Below are positions 17,579-26,366 of a DNA stretch of 64,000 nt, piece by piece. The DNA lies in the NCBI RefSeq assembly GCF_013410565.1, contig NZ_JACCFO010000001.1:5022001-5086000 (forward strand). The letters are read 5' to 3'. The stretch is from Streptomonospora nanhaiensis (GTDB lineage: Bacteria > Actinomycetota > Actinomycetes > Streptosporangiales > Streptosporangiaceae). The position numbers were made by a program, and so were the translations under genes. The notes under the pieces were generated by a model, which was not told the origin of the DNA, ran no database searches, and was given only the letters and a program-made list of their open reading frames with translations. Position 1 is the stretch's first letter. Every line of letters starts with the position of its first letter.

Positions 17579-18172
17579 GTGGGAGCCGAGCGGATCGTGT
17601 ACCGGGAGGCGGGGGCGGGGGACCGCGCGGGGGTCGATCGGATCGACGACTCCTTCACCACCGACTCCGTCTACGAGGTGAGCGCCGGCGAGGACGGGTT
17701 CGCGCTGCGGCGGGTGCCCCTCGACCCGCCCCTGGTCAAGACGTTTCCCGACGACGATGACGGCGATGACGGCGCCTTCGCCCCCGGCAGCGGCCGGCGC
17801 GTCGACGTCGCCGTGGCCGGCGGCGCCGTCCGGGGGGCCGTGGAGTTCGGGCTTGAGGAGTGGAACCGCCGGCTGGTGGTCCACCGGATCACGGTCGACC
17901 CCGCCTACCGCGGGCGCGGTGTCGGCTCGGCCCTGATCCGGCGCGCCTGCGCGTACGGCCGGCGGCACGGGGCGCGCACGGCGTGGCTGGAGACCTCCAA
18001 CGTCAACGTCCCCGCCGTCCGCGCCTACCTGCGGATGGGGTTCACCCTGTGCGGCCTCGACACCACCCTGTACCGGGGCACGGCCAGCGAGGGGGAGTTC
18101 GCGCTCTTCCTGGCCCGCGACCTCGACACCGATCCCCCGCTCGGGCGGCCGCCGGCCTGGGCGTCCGCGCGC
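17579..18172 (+). CDS. GNAT-family N-acetyltransferase, no stop codon at the expected end
   Basis: The GNAT fold is clear: VHRITVDPAYRGRGVGSALI carries the acetyl-CoA P-loop (R-G-R-G-V-G), followed by WLETSNVNVPAVRAYLRMGF. GTG 17579 is my start choice (GTG 17570 and 17597 are alternatives; GGAAGGGG lies upstream). An acidic insert DDDDGDDG sits mid-protein. Recognisable GNAT sequence ends around LFLARDLD (near 18129), yet the frame has no stop until 19672, running antisense through the Nudix and Sir2 genes. The listed end only marks where the convergent Nudix gene begins. GNATs acetylate small molecules or protein amines; the substrate is unknown. Confidence 0.7.
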
Positions 18173-18688
18173 TCACCCGGTTCCGGCGGGCCCGAACCCG
18201 ATGGTGCCCGCCGCCAGGGCGGCGATCCGGGCGTCGATGGGCGAGATCCCCGGCAGGGCGGTGCCGATCGGCCACAGGCGCACGGCGGCGATCTCGGCGG
18301 TGGGGACGAACCGCTCGGGCGCGAACACGCAGGTGCCGCAGAAGACCGCGCCCCGCTCGCGGCGGCCGGGGGCCACGGTGAACTCCGCCACCCCCGCGTA
18401 CCGCACCTGTGCCGCACACTGGGCGGTCTCCTCGGCGAACTCGCGCCGGGCGGCCTGCTCCGGTGTCTCGCCGGGCTCGATACCGCCGCCCGGCAGTTCC
18501 CACTGGGCGCGGTACCGGTCGAACACCATCACCACGCCGCCGGGCGCCGCCGCCACCAGGAGCGCGAGCGGCAGCGGCGGCGCACCCGGCCGCGGGTCCG
18601 GCGGGGTCGGGGCGAATCCGAGCAGGGCGTTGCCGCGCGCGTCGCGCACGGGGAATCCGGTGTCGGCCGGTCCGCGAGGGGCTGCCAT
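18173..18688 (-). CDS. Nudix hydrolase
   Basis: The 171-aa protein from ATG 18688 carries a complete Nudix box, GGIEPGETPEQAARREFAEET, where Glu residues bind the catalytic Mg. It hydrolyses a nucleoside diphosphate linked to some moiety; the substrate class is not readable. It is separated by about 45 bp from the upstream Sir2 gene on the same strand, so cotranscription is likely. An ADP-ribose or NAD-related substrate would make sense beside Sir2, but that is inference. Confidence 0.88.
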   Translation of the reverse strand: MAAPRGPADTGFPVRDARGNALLGFAPTPPDPRPGAPPLPLALLVAAAPGGVVMVFDRYRAQWELPGGGIEPGETPEQAARREFAEETAQCAAQVRYAGVAEFTVAPGRRERGAVFCGTCVFAPERFVPTAEIAAVRLWPIGTALPGISPIDARIAALAAGTIGFGPAGTG

Positions 18689-18733
18689 AGCCCAGGTCTA
18701 CCCCGGGCGGAACCGGAGCGCCCGTTTCGCGGG

Positions 18734-19591
18734 TCAGGCGGTGTAGGCCCGCACCAGGGCGCGCAGCATGGGCGAGCAGCCCTCCTCGACCTTGAGCGCC
18801 GCCAGCGCGTCGCCGCGCGTGGGACCGCGGTTGACGACGACCACGGGCTTGCCCTGCTCGGCGGCGCGCTTGACGAACCGGCGCCCCGACAGCACCGTGA
18901 GCGACGATCCCGCCACCAGGACGGCCGCGGCCGCGTCGACCAGGGCGTACGCCTCGTGCACGCGCGCCTTGGGCACGTTCTCGCCGAAGTAGACGATGTC
19001 GGGCTTGAGGATCCCGCCGCACGACTCGCAGTCGGCCACCCGGAAGCCCTCGGTCGAGGCCAGCACGGCGTCGGCGTCGGGGGCGGTCTCGACGTCCTCG
19101 ACACCGCCGGTGAAGTCGGGGTTCAGCGCGGTGAGCCGCTCGGCCAGGGCGGCGCGGGTGATCACCCGCGGGCACGACAGGCACACCACGCGGTCGTAGC
19201 GGCCGTGCAGGTCGATGACCCGCCGGCTGCCCGCCTCGTCGTGGAGGGTGTCGACGTTCTGGGTGATCACGCCCGACACCACCCCGGCGGCCTCCAGTTC
19301 GGCCAGCGCGCGGTGGCCGTCGTTGGGCCGGGTGCGGTGCACGTGGCGCCAGCCGACATGGTTGCGCGCCCAGTAGTGCCGGCGGAACCCGGGGTCGCCG
19401 ACGAACTGCTGGTAGGTCATGGGTGTGCGGGGCGGGGAGTCGGGGCCCCGGTAGTCGGGGATCCCGGAGTCGGTCGAGATCCCCGCGCCGGTGAGCGCCA
19501 CCACCGGCCCGTCGCCGAGGACCGCGCGCACCGCCTCGGCCGTGGCCGCGAGGCCGGGTGGGGTGAGGGTGCTGGTCACCGAGTTGGTCAC
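18734..19591 (-). CDS. Sir2-family NAD-dependent protein deacylase
   Basis: The 285-aa product (GTG 19591; TACCCT seven nt upstream suggests a leaderless transcript) has all sirtuin motifs: GAGISTDSGIPDYRG (NAD binding), TQNVDTLH, the catalytic His in DLHGRY, a zinc site CLSC...CESCGG and PDIVYFGENVP. It removes acetyl or other acyl groups from lysines, making nicotinamide and O-acyl-ADP-ribose. The Tyr/Arg pair typical of desuccinylases (Y-x-x-R) is not seen at the usual place, so deacetylation is the default assumption. Confidence 0.92.
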   Translation of the reverse strand: MTNSVTSTLTPPGLAATAEAVRAVLGDGPVVALTGAGISTDSGIPDYRGPDSPPRTPMTYQQFVGDPGFRRHYWARNHVGWRHVHRTRPNDGHRALAELEAAGVVSGVITQNVDTLHDEAGSRRVIDLHGRYDRVVCLSCPRVITRAALAERLTALNPDFTGGVEDVETAPDADAVLASTEGFRVADCESCGGILKPDIVYFGENVPKARVHEAYALVDAAAAVLVAGSSLTVLSGRRFVKRAAEQGKPVVVVNRGPTRGDALAALKVEEGCSPMLRALVRAYTA

Positions 19592-19874
19592 CCTATGAGG
19601 GTATGCGCTCGCCGCCACCCGCCCCGGTCCCCGCGCCCCGCCTCCGTCCGGGGCCGGTGCCGCCCTCGCTGATGTGGCTCTTTGTGACGCACCCTTGACG
19701 CCGGGTGGCACGCGGGCGACTCTGGCAGTGGAGTCCTGTCTCGGGGGGCACTCCCGACGACACGGGTCCGGGCCCGTCCCACCCCATGGCGGGCTCTCCG
19801 CTCGCGGCGGCCGGAGCGTGCCGCGTCGGCGGTGCGGCTCCCCACGGCGACCGCGGCTCACCGGGCCGCATGCA

Positions 19875-19888
19875 TGGGAGCGCTCCCG
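19875..19888. promoter_or_regulatory. CebR-type operator upstream of the GH12 endoglucanase
   Basis: TGGGAGCGCTCCCG matches the CebR consensus in 13 of 14 positions with a perfect 12-bp palindrome, and lies 75 bp before the endoglucanase ATG. The same palindrome occurs at 7199-7210. Confidence 0.85.
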
Positions 19889-19962
19889 GTGTGGCTCACC
19901 GGCCTGAACGCGCGAACCGCCGGCCCCCGACGGCGGCGGACAGGCAGAAAGGAACCCCAGCC

Positions 19963-20802
19963 ATGCAGCTCCTCCCCATCCCCTCACGGGCACGTCGCGC
20001 CGACCGGCCCCTCCGCGCCGGCCGCCGCATGTGGGCGGCGGCGCTCCCGGCCGTCCTGGCGGCCGCCGCGCTCCTCACCGGCGGGGTCCCCGCCGCCGCG
20101 GCCGACACCCGCACCTACTTGGCGGCCCTGGCGGAGACACTGTGCGACAAGTACGCCTCCACCCGCGTCGACGGCGGGCGCTACATCGTGCAGAACAACG
20201 TCTGGGGTGCCGACACCCGCCAGTGCATCGAGGTCAACGGCACGTCCTTCCGGGTGACCACCGCCGACCACAACAACTCCACCAGCGGCGCCCCCGCCGG
20301 CTACCCCTCCATCTACGTGGGCTGCCACTACCGCAACTGCACCACGGGCAGCGGACTGCCGGTGCAGGTCAGCCGGATGAACACCGCCACCAGCAGTTGG
20401 CAGACCAGTTCACCCTCCACCGGCGTCTACAACGTCGCCTACGACCTCTGGTACGACGCCGACCCCAACGCCCCCGCGCAGAACGACGCCGAGCTGATGA
20501 TCTGGCTGAAGTACCGGGGCAACGTCCAGCCCATCGGCCAGCGGGTGGCCACCGGGGTTTCGGTCGCCGGCGCGACTTGGGACATCTGGCAGGGCAACAT
20601 CGGCTGGAACGTCATCAGCTTCATCCGCACCACGCCCACCGACTCCGTCTCGGGCCTGGACCTCACCGCCTTCACCGACGTGGCCGTGGCCCGCGGCGCG
20701 GTCCGCCCGAAGTGGTACCTCACCAGCATCCAGGCCGGTTTCGAGCCCTGGCAGGGCGGCGCCGGGCTGGCCACGCACTCCTTCTCGGCCACCGTCACCT
20801 GA
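19963..20802 (+). CDS. Secreted GH12 endo-beta-1,4-glucanase
   Basis: The 279-aa product (ATG 19963, RBS AAAGGA) starts with a long Arg-rich signal peptide, cleaved near AAAADT (about residue 46). The rest is a single GH12 jelly-roll domain: YIVQNNVWGADTRQCIEV, VAYDLWYDADPN, the nucleophile Glu in DAELMIWLKY and the acid/base Glu region FEPWQGG. GH12 enzymes cut internal bonds of cellulose or xyloglucan with retention. No CBM is attached, unlike many actinobacterial cellulases. The CebR box explains likely induction by cello-oligosaccharides. Confidence 0.93.
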   Translation: MQLLPIPSRARRADRPLRAGRRMWAAALPAVLAAAALLTGGVPAAAADTRTYLAALAETLCDKYASTRVDGGRYIVQNNVWGADTRQCIEVNGTSFRVTTADHNNSTSGAPAGYPSIYVGCHYRNCTTGSGLPVQVSRMNTATSSWQTSSPSTGVYNVAYDLWYDADPNAPAQNDAELMIWLKYRGNVQPIGQRVATGVSVAGATWDIWQGNIGWNVISFIRTTPTDSVSGLDLTAFTDVAVARGAVRPKWYLTSIQAGFEPWQGGAGLATHSFSATVT

Positions 20803-20949
20803 CCCGCAGAGGCCGGTCCGGCGGCCGGATCCTTGGATTCCTCCTGGTCACCGCTTGGTTAAGGCTCTGGACTTCCCCCGCCTCCACCCATCAGGATCAA
20901 CGAGTCACATCGTCGTTGACCACGTATTTCGGGCGAGGGGAGTCTGCGC

Positions 20950-22209
20950 GTGCAAGAACCGATAACCGGGCAGCGCAACACCAGTTGGAAGATGATCGGC
21001 CCCGGGATCGTGGTCGCCGCCACCGGGGTGGGGTCCGGCGACCTCGTCGCCACCTTGGTGGCGGGCGAGAACTACGGCTACGCCCTCCTGTGGGCGGTCA
21101 TCGTGGGCTGCATCGTCAAGATCTCCCTGGCCGAGGCCACCGGCCGCTGGCACCTGGCCACCGGCAAGACCATCTTCGACGGCTGGCGCAGCCTGGGGCT
21201 GTGGACGTTCGTCTTCTTCGCGCCCTACATCGTGATCTGGGGCTTCGTCTACGGCGCCACCGCGATGTCGGCCACCGCGCTGCCCCTGGCCGCGATGTTC
21301 CCGGCGGTGCCGCTGCCGGTCTTCGCGGTCATCGCGGGGATATCTGGCCTGGTGTTCGTCTGGTTCAACCAGTACCCGGTCTTCGAGAAGGTCATGACCG
21401 TCCTGGTCGGCGTCATGTTCGTGACCGTCGTCGGCCTGGCCGTGTACCTGGTCCCCAACCTCGGCGACATGGCCACCGGGATCGTGCCCACGGTCCCCGA
21501 CGGCTCCCTGTTCAACACCCTGGGCCTCATCGGCGGCGTCGGCGGCACCATCACCATGGCGGCCTACGGCTTCTGGGTGAACGCCAAGGGCTGGCGCGAC
21601 TCCACGTGGATCAAGATGATGCGCATGGACAACCGGGTGGCCTACATCACCACCGGCGTGTTCGTCCTGGCGATGCTGATCGTGGGCGCCGAGCTGCTGC
21701 GCCCGATGGGGGTGGCGCTGGCCGACGGCGACCAGGGCCTCATCACGCTGGCCGAGGTCCTGCGCGACGAGTTCGGGCCGGTCGTCTCGATCCTCTTCCT
21801 CATCGGCTTCTTCGCCGCCGCCTATACCTCGCTGATCGGCGTGTGGCACGGCGTCAGCCTGATGTTCGCCGACTTCGTGCGCAAACTGCGCGGGCAGCCC
21901 TCGATCCCGGTGGAGGAGCGCGAGACCAGCAAGGAGTTCCGCGCCTACCTGATCTGGCTGACCTTCCCGCCGATGCTGCTGCTCATCCTGGACGAGCCGA
22001 TCCAGCTCATCATCGCCTACGGCGTGCTGGGCTCGGCGTTCATGCCGTTCCTCGCGTTCACCCTCATGTGGCTGCTCAACACCCGCCACACGCCCAAGGA
22101 ATGGCGCAACGGAATCGTGAGCAACGTCGGCCTCGCCATCGCCGGCGGCCTGTTCCTGGTGCTGTGCGTCAACGACATCTACACCCGTATCACCGGCGCC
22201 GGAGGCTGA
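20950..22209 (+). CDS. Nramp-superfamily membrane transporter with divergent metal-site motifs
   Basis: The 419-aa product (GTG 20950, GAGGGGAG upstream) has about 11 helices with the Nramp layout: an N-terminal unwound-helix segment IGPGIVVAATGVGSGDLVA, then a helix-6 equivalent GGVGGTITMAAYGFWVNAKGW. In Mn/Fe transporters these positions read DPGN and MPHN; here they read TGVGSGD and TMAAYGF, so the known transition-metal ligands (Asp, Asn, Met) are absent. It is thus an Nramp-related transporter of unknown substrate rather than MntH. Confidence is high for the fold and low for the substrate. Confidence 0.8.
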   Translation: MQEPITGQRNTSWKMIGPGIVVAATGVGSGDLVATLVAGENYGYALLWAVIVGCIVKISLAEATGRWHLATGKTIFDGWRSLGLWTFVFFAPYIVIWGFVYGATAMSATALPLAAMFPAVPLPVFAVIAGISGLVFVWFNQYPVFEKVMTVLVGVMFVTVVGLAVYLVPNLGDMATGIVPTVPDGSLFNTLGLIGGVGGTITMAAYGFWVNAKGWRDSTWIKMMRMDNRVAYITTGVFVLAMLIVGAELLRPMGVALADGDQGLITLAEVLRDEFGPVVSILFLIGFFAAAYTSLIGVWHGVSLMFADFVRKLRGQPSIPVEERETSKEFRAYLIWLTFPPMLLLILDEPIQLIIAYGVLGSAFMPFLAFTLMWLLNTRHTPKEWRNGIVSNVGLAIAGGLFLVLCVNDIYTRITGAGG

Positions 22210-22297
22210 CCCCGCTCCGGCCCGGCCCCGGCACCCGGACGTGGAGGCAGTGACACCCGACCGCCACCCGGAAAGGCGAGACATCCTTTACCCACGT

Positions 22298-22329
22298 GGC
22301 GCGGGCACGCCTCCGCGCCCGGTTGTTTT
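22298..22329 (+). terminator. Rho-independent terminator after the Nramp-like gene
   Basis: GGCGCGG (22298-22304) pairs with CCGCGCC (22313-22319), followed by GGTTGTTTTA, one of the few T-rich tails in this window. Confidence 0.65.
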
Positions 22330-22358
22330 ATTCACGTGCATCGGAACATGCGGAAGAA

Positions 22359-22384
22359 CGTGCATTTTCCCGATGAAATGCACG
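22359..22384. promoter_or_regulatory. 9-bp inverted repeat in the AT-rich leader of the SARP gene
   Basis: CGTGCATTT (22359-22367) and AAATGCACG (22376-22384) are perfect inverted copies 8 nt apart, and another ACGTGCAT lies just upstream (about 22334-22341). The region 22320-22520 is unusually AT-rich and must contain the SARP promoter. An operator for a dimeric regulator is likely, but which one is unknown. Confidence 0.45.
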
Positions 22385-22582
22385 GAATATCTGGAGTGGC
22401 CGCAGTGAAACACGGTGACGATCTCCCGGATCCGCGCTCAGACAATACCCCTTCCTTGATAAATCCGCCACATAACCGCAGCTTGGAGTCGCTGTTTTAC
22501 TTGCCGATAAAAGATCTTGCGCGGGCGTCTGGATAGCGCGCAATTTCGGTGTGACCATAGGCGGCAGGAGGGGTGGTGGTCG

Positions 22583-25500
22583 GTGGAGATTCGACTGCTC
22601 GGGCCTTCGGTGCGCATCATGGTCGACGGCGAATCCGTGGACGCCGGGACCCCGAAGGAGCGTTCGATCCTGGCGAACCTCGCTCTCGAACCCGGCAAGG
22701 TGGTGCCCACCCAGCTCATCATCGACCGCGTGTGGGGCGACACCCCCACCCCGCGCGTGCGCTCCAGCCTCTACGCCTACATCACCCGGCTACGCGGACG
22801 GCTCGCCGCCGCCGGGGCGGGATCGGGGGTCGGGCTGCGCTCCCGGTCGCAGGGCTACCTGCTGGAGATCGCCAAGGAGGCGGTCGACTGGCACCGCGCC
22901 GAACTCCTGCGCGTGCGCGCCCGCGCCCTCGCGGACTCCGGCGACCACCGCGCCGCCGTGGTGCTGCTGTCGGAGGCCCTCGACCTGTGGGAGGGCCACC
23001 CCCTCGCCGAGATCTCCGGCGCCTGGGCCGAGGGCGTGCGCACGAACATGCTGAAGTCGTGGTCGCTGCTGGTCCAGCGGTGGGCGGAGTCGTCCATGCG
23101 TATCGGCCACTTCGACGACGTGGTCACCCGCGTGTCCGAGGCGGCGGCCGCCGACCCCGTCAACGAGCGTCTGGCCGCGGTCCTGATGGAGGCACTGGCG
23201 GGCAGCGGCCGCCACGCCGAGGCCCTGGAGGTCCACGCCCGCCTGCGCGCCGACCTCGCGGACAGGCTCGGCATCGACCCCGGCCCCGACACCCAGGCGG
23301 TCTTCGAACGCATTTTGAGGGGCGGCGCGGAACGGAGGCCGGAGGCCGGGCGGCGCATCGGCCCAGCCGACACCGCCGCGTCGGGCTGCGGCCCGGACCA
23401 GGCCAATCTCGCCGGCATGCCCCAGGCGGGAGCTCCCGAACCCGCCCCTCTCGGCCCCGAGCCGACCGGGCAGGCTTCAGACGGGCTTCCGCGCCTGCTC
23501 ATCCACGACAACCTGCCTCGGGACACCGCCAACTTCACCGCTCGCACGGCGGAGTTGGCGGAGATCGTGGCCCGGGTCCGAGGTCGTCCGGACACCACCA
23601 CCGCCATCGTCATCCACGGCATGGCCGGGCGCGGCAAGACCACCCTGGCGGTGCGGGCTGCCCACGCTGTGCGGGCGGAGTTCCACACCCGGCTGTTCCT
23701 CGACCTGTGCGGTCACGCCGACAGCCAACCGCCTCTGAAGCCGGAGCAAGGAATCTACAAGCTCCTGCTGACAGTCGGGGTGCCCGCCGAGGAGATCCCG
23801 AGCGAACCCGAGGCGCGCGCGGCGCTGTGGACCAGCCGCCTCGCAGGTCGGCGTACGTTACTGGTCCTGGACGATGCCATCGAGCCCCAGATTGGCCCGC
23901 TCCTTCCCGGGCTCCCTGGATGCACCGTTCTGGTGACCAGCCGCCGAAGGCTCGCGGAGGTGGACGGCGTCCACCATCTGGAGTTGGCGCCGCTCGACCG
24001 GAACGACTCCGCACTCATGTTCTCGCGGACCGCCGGTTTGGACCTCGGCGCCGACAGCGCAGTTGACGGCGCCGTCCAGCGCATCACTGCGGCGTGCGAG
24101 GGGCTGCCACTGGCCATACGTGTTGCGGGCGGGCGCCTACGGCGGCACCCCGGGTGGACGCCCAGGTACCTCGCCGACCGGATCGAGCGGAACGGGCTGG
24201 CCGAGATCCGCTCGATGAGCCACGACATCGCGGGAGTCTTCGCCACGTCCTACCAGGCACTCAGCGAGGAAACGCGTAGGGGTTTCCTGCTTCTCGGCGG
24301 CCTGCACCCCAGCGACGCCTTCTCCGTCCCCGCGGCGGCCGCCGCCCTCGGCGACACCTCCGAGACGTTCACGGCCGCGGAGGCCGCCATCGAGGAGTTG
24401 CTCGACACCCACCTCATCGAGGAGACGGGCCCGGAGCGCTACCGCATGCACGCGCTGCTGCGCGAGTTCGCGCGCGACCGCGCTGCAGAGGAGATGACGC
24501 CGGAGGAGCGCCGCGAGGCGCTGCTGCGGATCATCGACTTCTACTGGGCCGCCGCCGACAGCGCCGACCGCACGGTCCATCCGGGCCGACGCCGTCCCGC
24601 ACCGCCGCCCTCCCGGCCGTCCCGTCTACCCGAGTTCGGCGGTGCGCTCGCCGCACGTCATTGGTACGAGACGGAGTACCCGGTACTGGAGGCCGTCATG
24701 GCCTGCGCCCGCGAGTGCGAGTTCAGTGATCAGCCGGAGCTGCGTGAGCGTGCCGCCCACCTGCCTCTGTGCCTTGGGGGATTGTTCGGCAGCGACGGGC
24801 CTTGGGAGAGCGCCGAGCGCCATCTGTCCGCCGCCCTGGAGCTCTGGATGGAGCGCGGCGACGGATCAGGGGCGGCCATTGCCGCCTTCGAACTGAGCCG
24901 GGTGCAGCGCCGCAGCAATCTCGCTGCCGCTGCCGAAAGCGTCGAAACCGCGCTTGCGGAGTGGCGCGGTGCCGGTGACGCCCTCGGTGAGGCGGAGGCA
25001 CTGGATCTGCGCGGCATGCTCAGCCGAGAGGCGGGACGCAACGCGGCAGCCCTCCGTGACCACGAAGCGGCATTGACGCTGTACACACGTGTCGGCGACG
25101 AGCGTGGCCGGGCTCAAGCCCTGAGCAACATCGGTGTATGCCAGGCGTCTCTCGGCGACTCCGCGGCTGCCGAATCCGCGTTCTCCGAAGCCCGTCGGCT
25201 TTGGCAGGCCGTGGGCGACAAGCACGCGCTCGGTGACGTGATCGCGAACATGGCGGGAGTGCAGTTCGACCGCGGGTACTACAGGCATGCTCAGCGGCAG
25301 TGCCGAAAGAGCCTCAGACTCTTCCAGGACCTCGGTGACAGGCGCAGATCGGCCGTGGTCCTCTACAACGTCGGCGACATCGCCCTCTACCGCGACCGCA
25401 ACGAGGAAGCGCTGGACTGCTTCCTCACAGCCCGCCGTCTCCTCTGGGAGGTCGGTGACGAGCAGAAAGCCGCCGGCGCGTGCAGCGGCATCGGGAAGGC

Positions 25501-25885
25501 CCTTTTGGCGCTGGGGAGGCCGAACGAGGCAGAGGACGTCCTGACCCAGGCGTTGGCCTTGGAGGTGACTAAGGCCGTGCCGGTGGTGCAGTCGCAACTC
25601 ATGCTCGCCTTGGGTGATGTCTCCATGGCACTGCAGCGCCTCGATGACGCCTGGACCCAGTACCGGAGCGCTCGTGCCCTCGCCGGGAACGGTGCTTCGG
25701 CGGCCGACGAGCGGATGGCCGATGACCGCCTCGGTGACCTCTGCGCAAGGCTCGGCCGGCCGGACGAAGCCCGGTCCCACTGGCGGCGGGCGCTGGCCCT
25801 GGCGGAGCGCGCCGAGACGCCTCAGAAAGAGGCGATACGGATCAAGATAGAGTTACTTGGACATTCGAGTTGCTTTGTAGCCTGA
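22583..25885 (+). CDS. AfsR-like SARP regulator with STAND ATPase and TPR domains
   Basis: Start at GTG 22583 behind GGCAGGAGGGG. The 1100-aa product has an OmpR-type winged helix (about 1-95), a bacterial transcriptional activation domain (about 100-250), a disordered linker, an NB-ARC/STAND ATPase with P-loop GMAGRGKTT (about 346-354) and LLVLDD Walker B, and a C-terminal array of TPR repeats (about 740-1080). AfsR-type proteins activate secondary metabolism and development genes, with the ATPase/TPR part sensing a signal or being phosphorylated. No biosynthetic cluster lies near, so it may be a global regulator or control the neighbouring unknown genes. Confidence 0.92.
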   Translation: MEIRLLGPSVRIMVDGESVDAGTPKERSILANLALEPGKVVPTQLIIDRVWGDTPTPRVRSSLYAYITRLRGRLAAAGAGSGVGLRSRSQGYLLEIAKEAVDWHRAELLRVRARALADSGDHRAAVVLLSEALDLWEGHPLAEISGAWAEGVRTNMLKSWSLLVQRWAESSMRIGHFDDVVTRVSEAAAADPVNERLAAVLMEALAGSGRHAEALEVHARLRADLADRLGIDPGPDTQAVFERILRGGAERRPEAGRRIGPADTAASGCGPDQANLAGMPQAGAPEPAPLGPEPTGQASDGLPRLLIHDNLPRDTANFTARTAELAEIVARVRGRPDTTTAIVIHGMAGRGKTTLAVRAAHAVRAEFHTRLFLDLCGHADSQPPLKPEQGIYKLLLTVGVPAEEIPSEPEARAALWTSRLAGRRTLLVLDDAIEPQIGPLLPGLPGCTVLVTSRRRLAEVDGVHHLELAPLDRNDSALMFSRTAGLDLGADSAVDGAVQRITAACEGLPLAIRVAGGRLRRHPGWTPRYLADRIERNGLAEIRSMSHDIAGVFATSYQALSEETRRGFLLLGGLHPSDAFSVPAAAAALGDTSETFTAAEAAIEELLDTHLIEETGPERYRMHALLREFARDRAAEEMTPEERREALLRIIDFYWAAADSADRTVHPGRRRPAPPPSRPSRLPEFGGALAARHWYETEYPVLEAVMACARECEFSDQPELRERAAHLPLCLGGLFGSDGPWESAERHLSAALELWMERGDGSGAAIAAFELSRVQRRSNLAAAAESVETALAEWRGAGDALGEAEALDLRGMLSREAGRNAAALRDHEAALTLYTRVGDERGRAQALSNIGVCQASLGDSAAAESAFSEARRLWQAVGDKHALGDVIANMAGVQFDRGYYRHAQRQCRKSLRLFQDLGDRRRSAVVLYNVGDIALYRDRNEEALDCFLTARRLLWEVGDEQKAAGACSGIGKALLALGRPNEAEDVLTQALALEVTKAVPVVQSQLMLALGDVSMALQRLDDAWTQYRSARALAGNGASAADERMADDRLGDLCARLGRPDEARSHWRRALALAERAETPQKEAIRIKIELLGHSSCFVA

Positions 25886-25898
25886 TTTCGGAAATCAG
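25882..25898. promoter_or_regulatory. Palindrome across the SARP stop codon
   Basis: CTGATTTC-G-GAAATCAG is a perfect 8-bp inverted repeat around one base; the TGA stop (25883-25885) lies inside its left arm. It may be an operator for the downstream unit or a weak transcript end. The remaining 25899-26366 is lower in GC, has no credible gene and should contain the promoter of the next gene. Confidence 0.4.
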
Positions 25899-26366
25899 TG
25901 CTAAATGCACCTACGGAGGGTTCGGTAGTCCGGCGGTTTGTAAGTGCGGTCGGGTGTCGATATGGTGCGTACACCCGGTGTCGCCCGATCTGAGGGCGTT
26001 TCTGGACGGGCCTTCTCTGGCCCTCTGCCGCCGGGTGGCAAACTCCGTAGATTTCGACACTGAAAAGGTGCCATTGCGTGCCCGTTGTCCGCCAATTTGA
26101 TGATAAGTCCGTTTCCAGCTGTCAGGCCGAGGCCGTCTTCCATCCCAGGGCATGGTGGTGGCTCCGGCGCGAAGCGCGGAACGGCCCTCGCGGGGGAACG
26201 GCCGTCGGTCGCCCCTGCCAGATATCCGCGGCCGAGCGGACTGTCGCGTGCGGACATGGACGAGCATCCACCCCCATGCAAACTCCTGCAAGCCAGTTGC
26301 AAGGTCGCTGACCAGAGCCGTCTTTGACCATCGAATCCGTCAGTCGGCTACGGCTACGGAGGAGTC

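Noticed and set aside
20950-22209. MntH manganese transporter
   Set aside because: The fold fits Nramp, but the DPGN and MPH metal motifs are not present.
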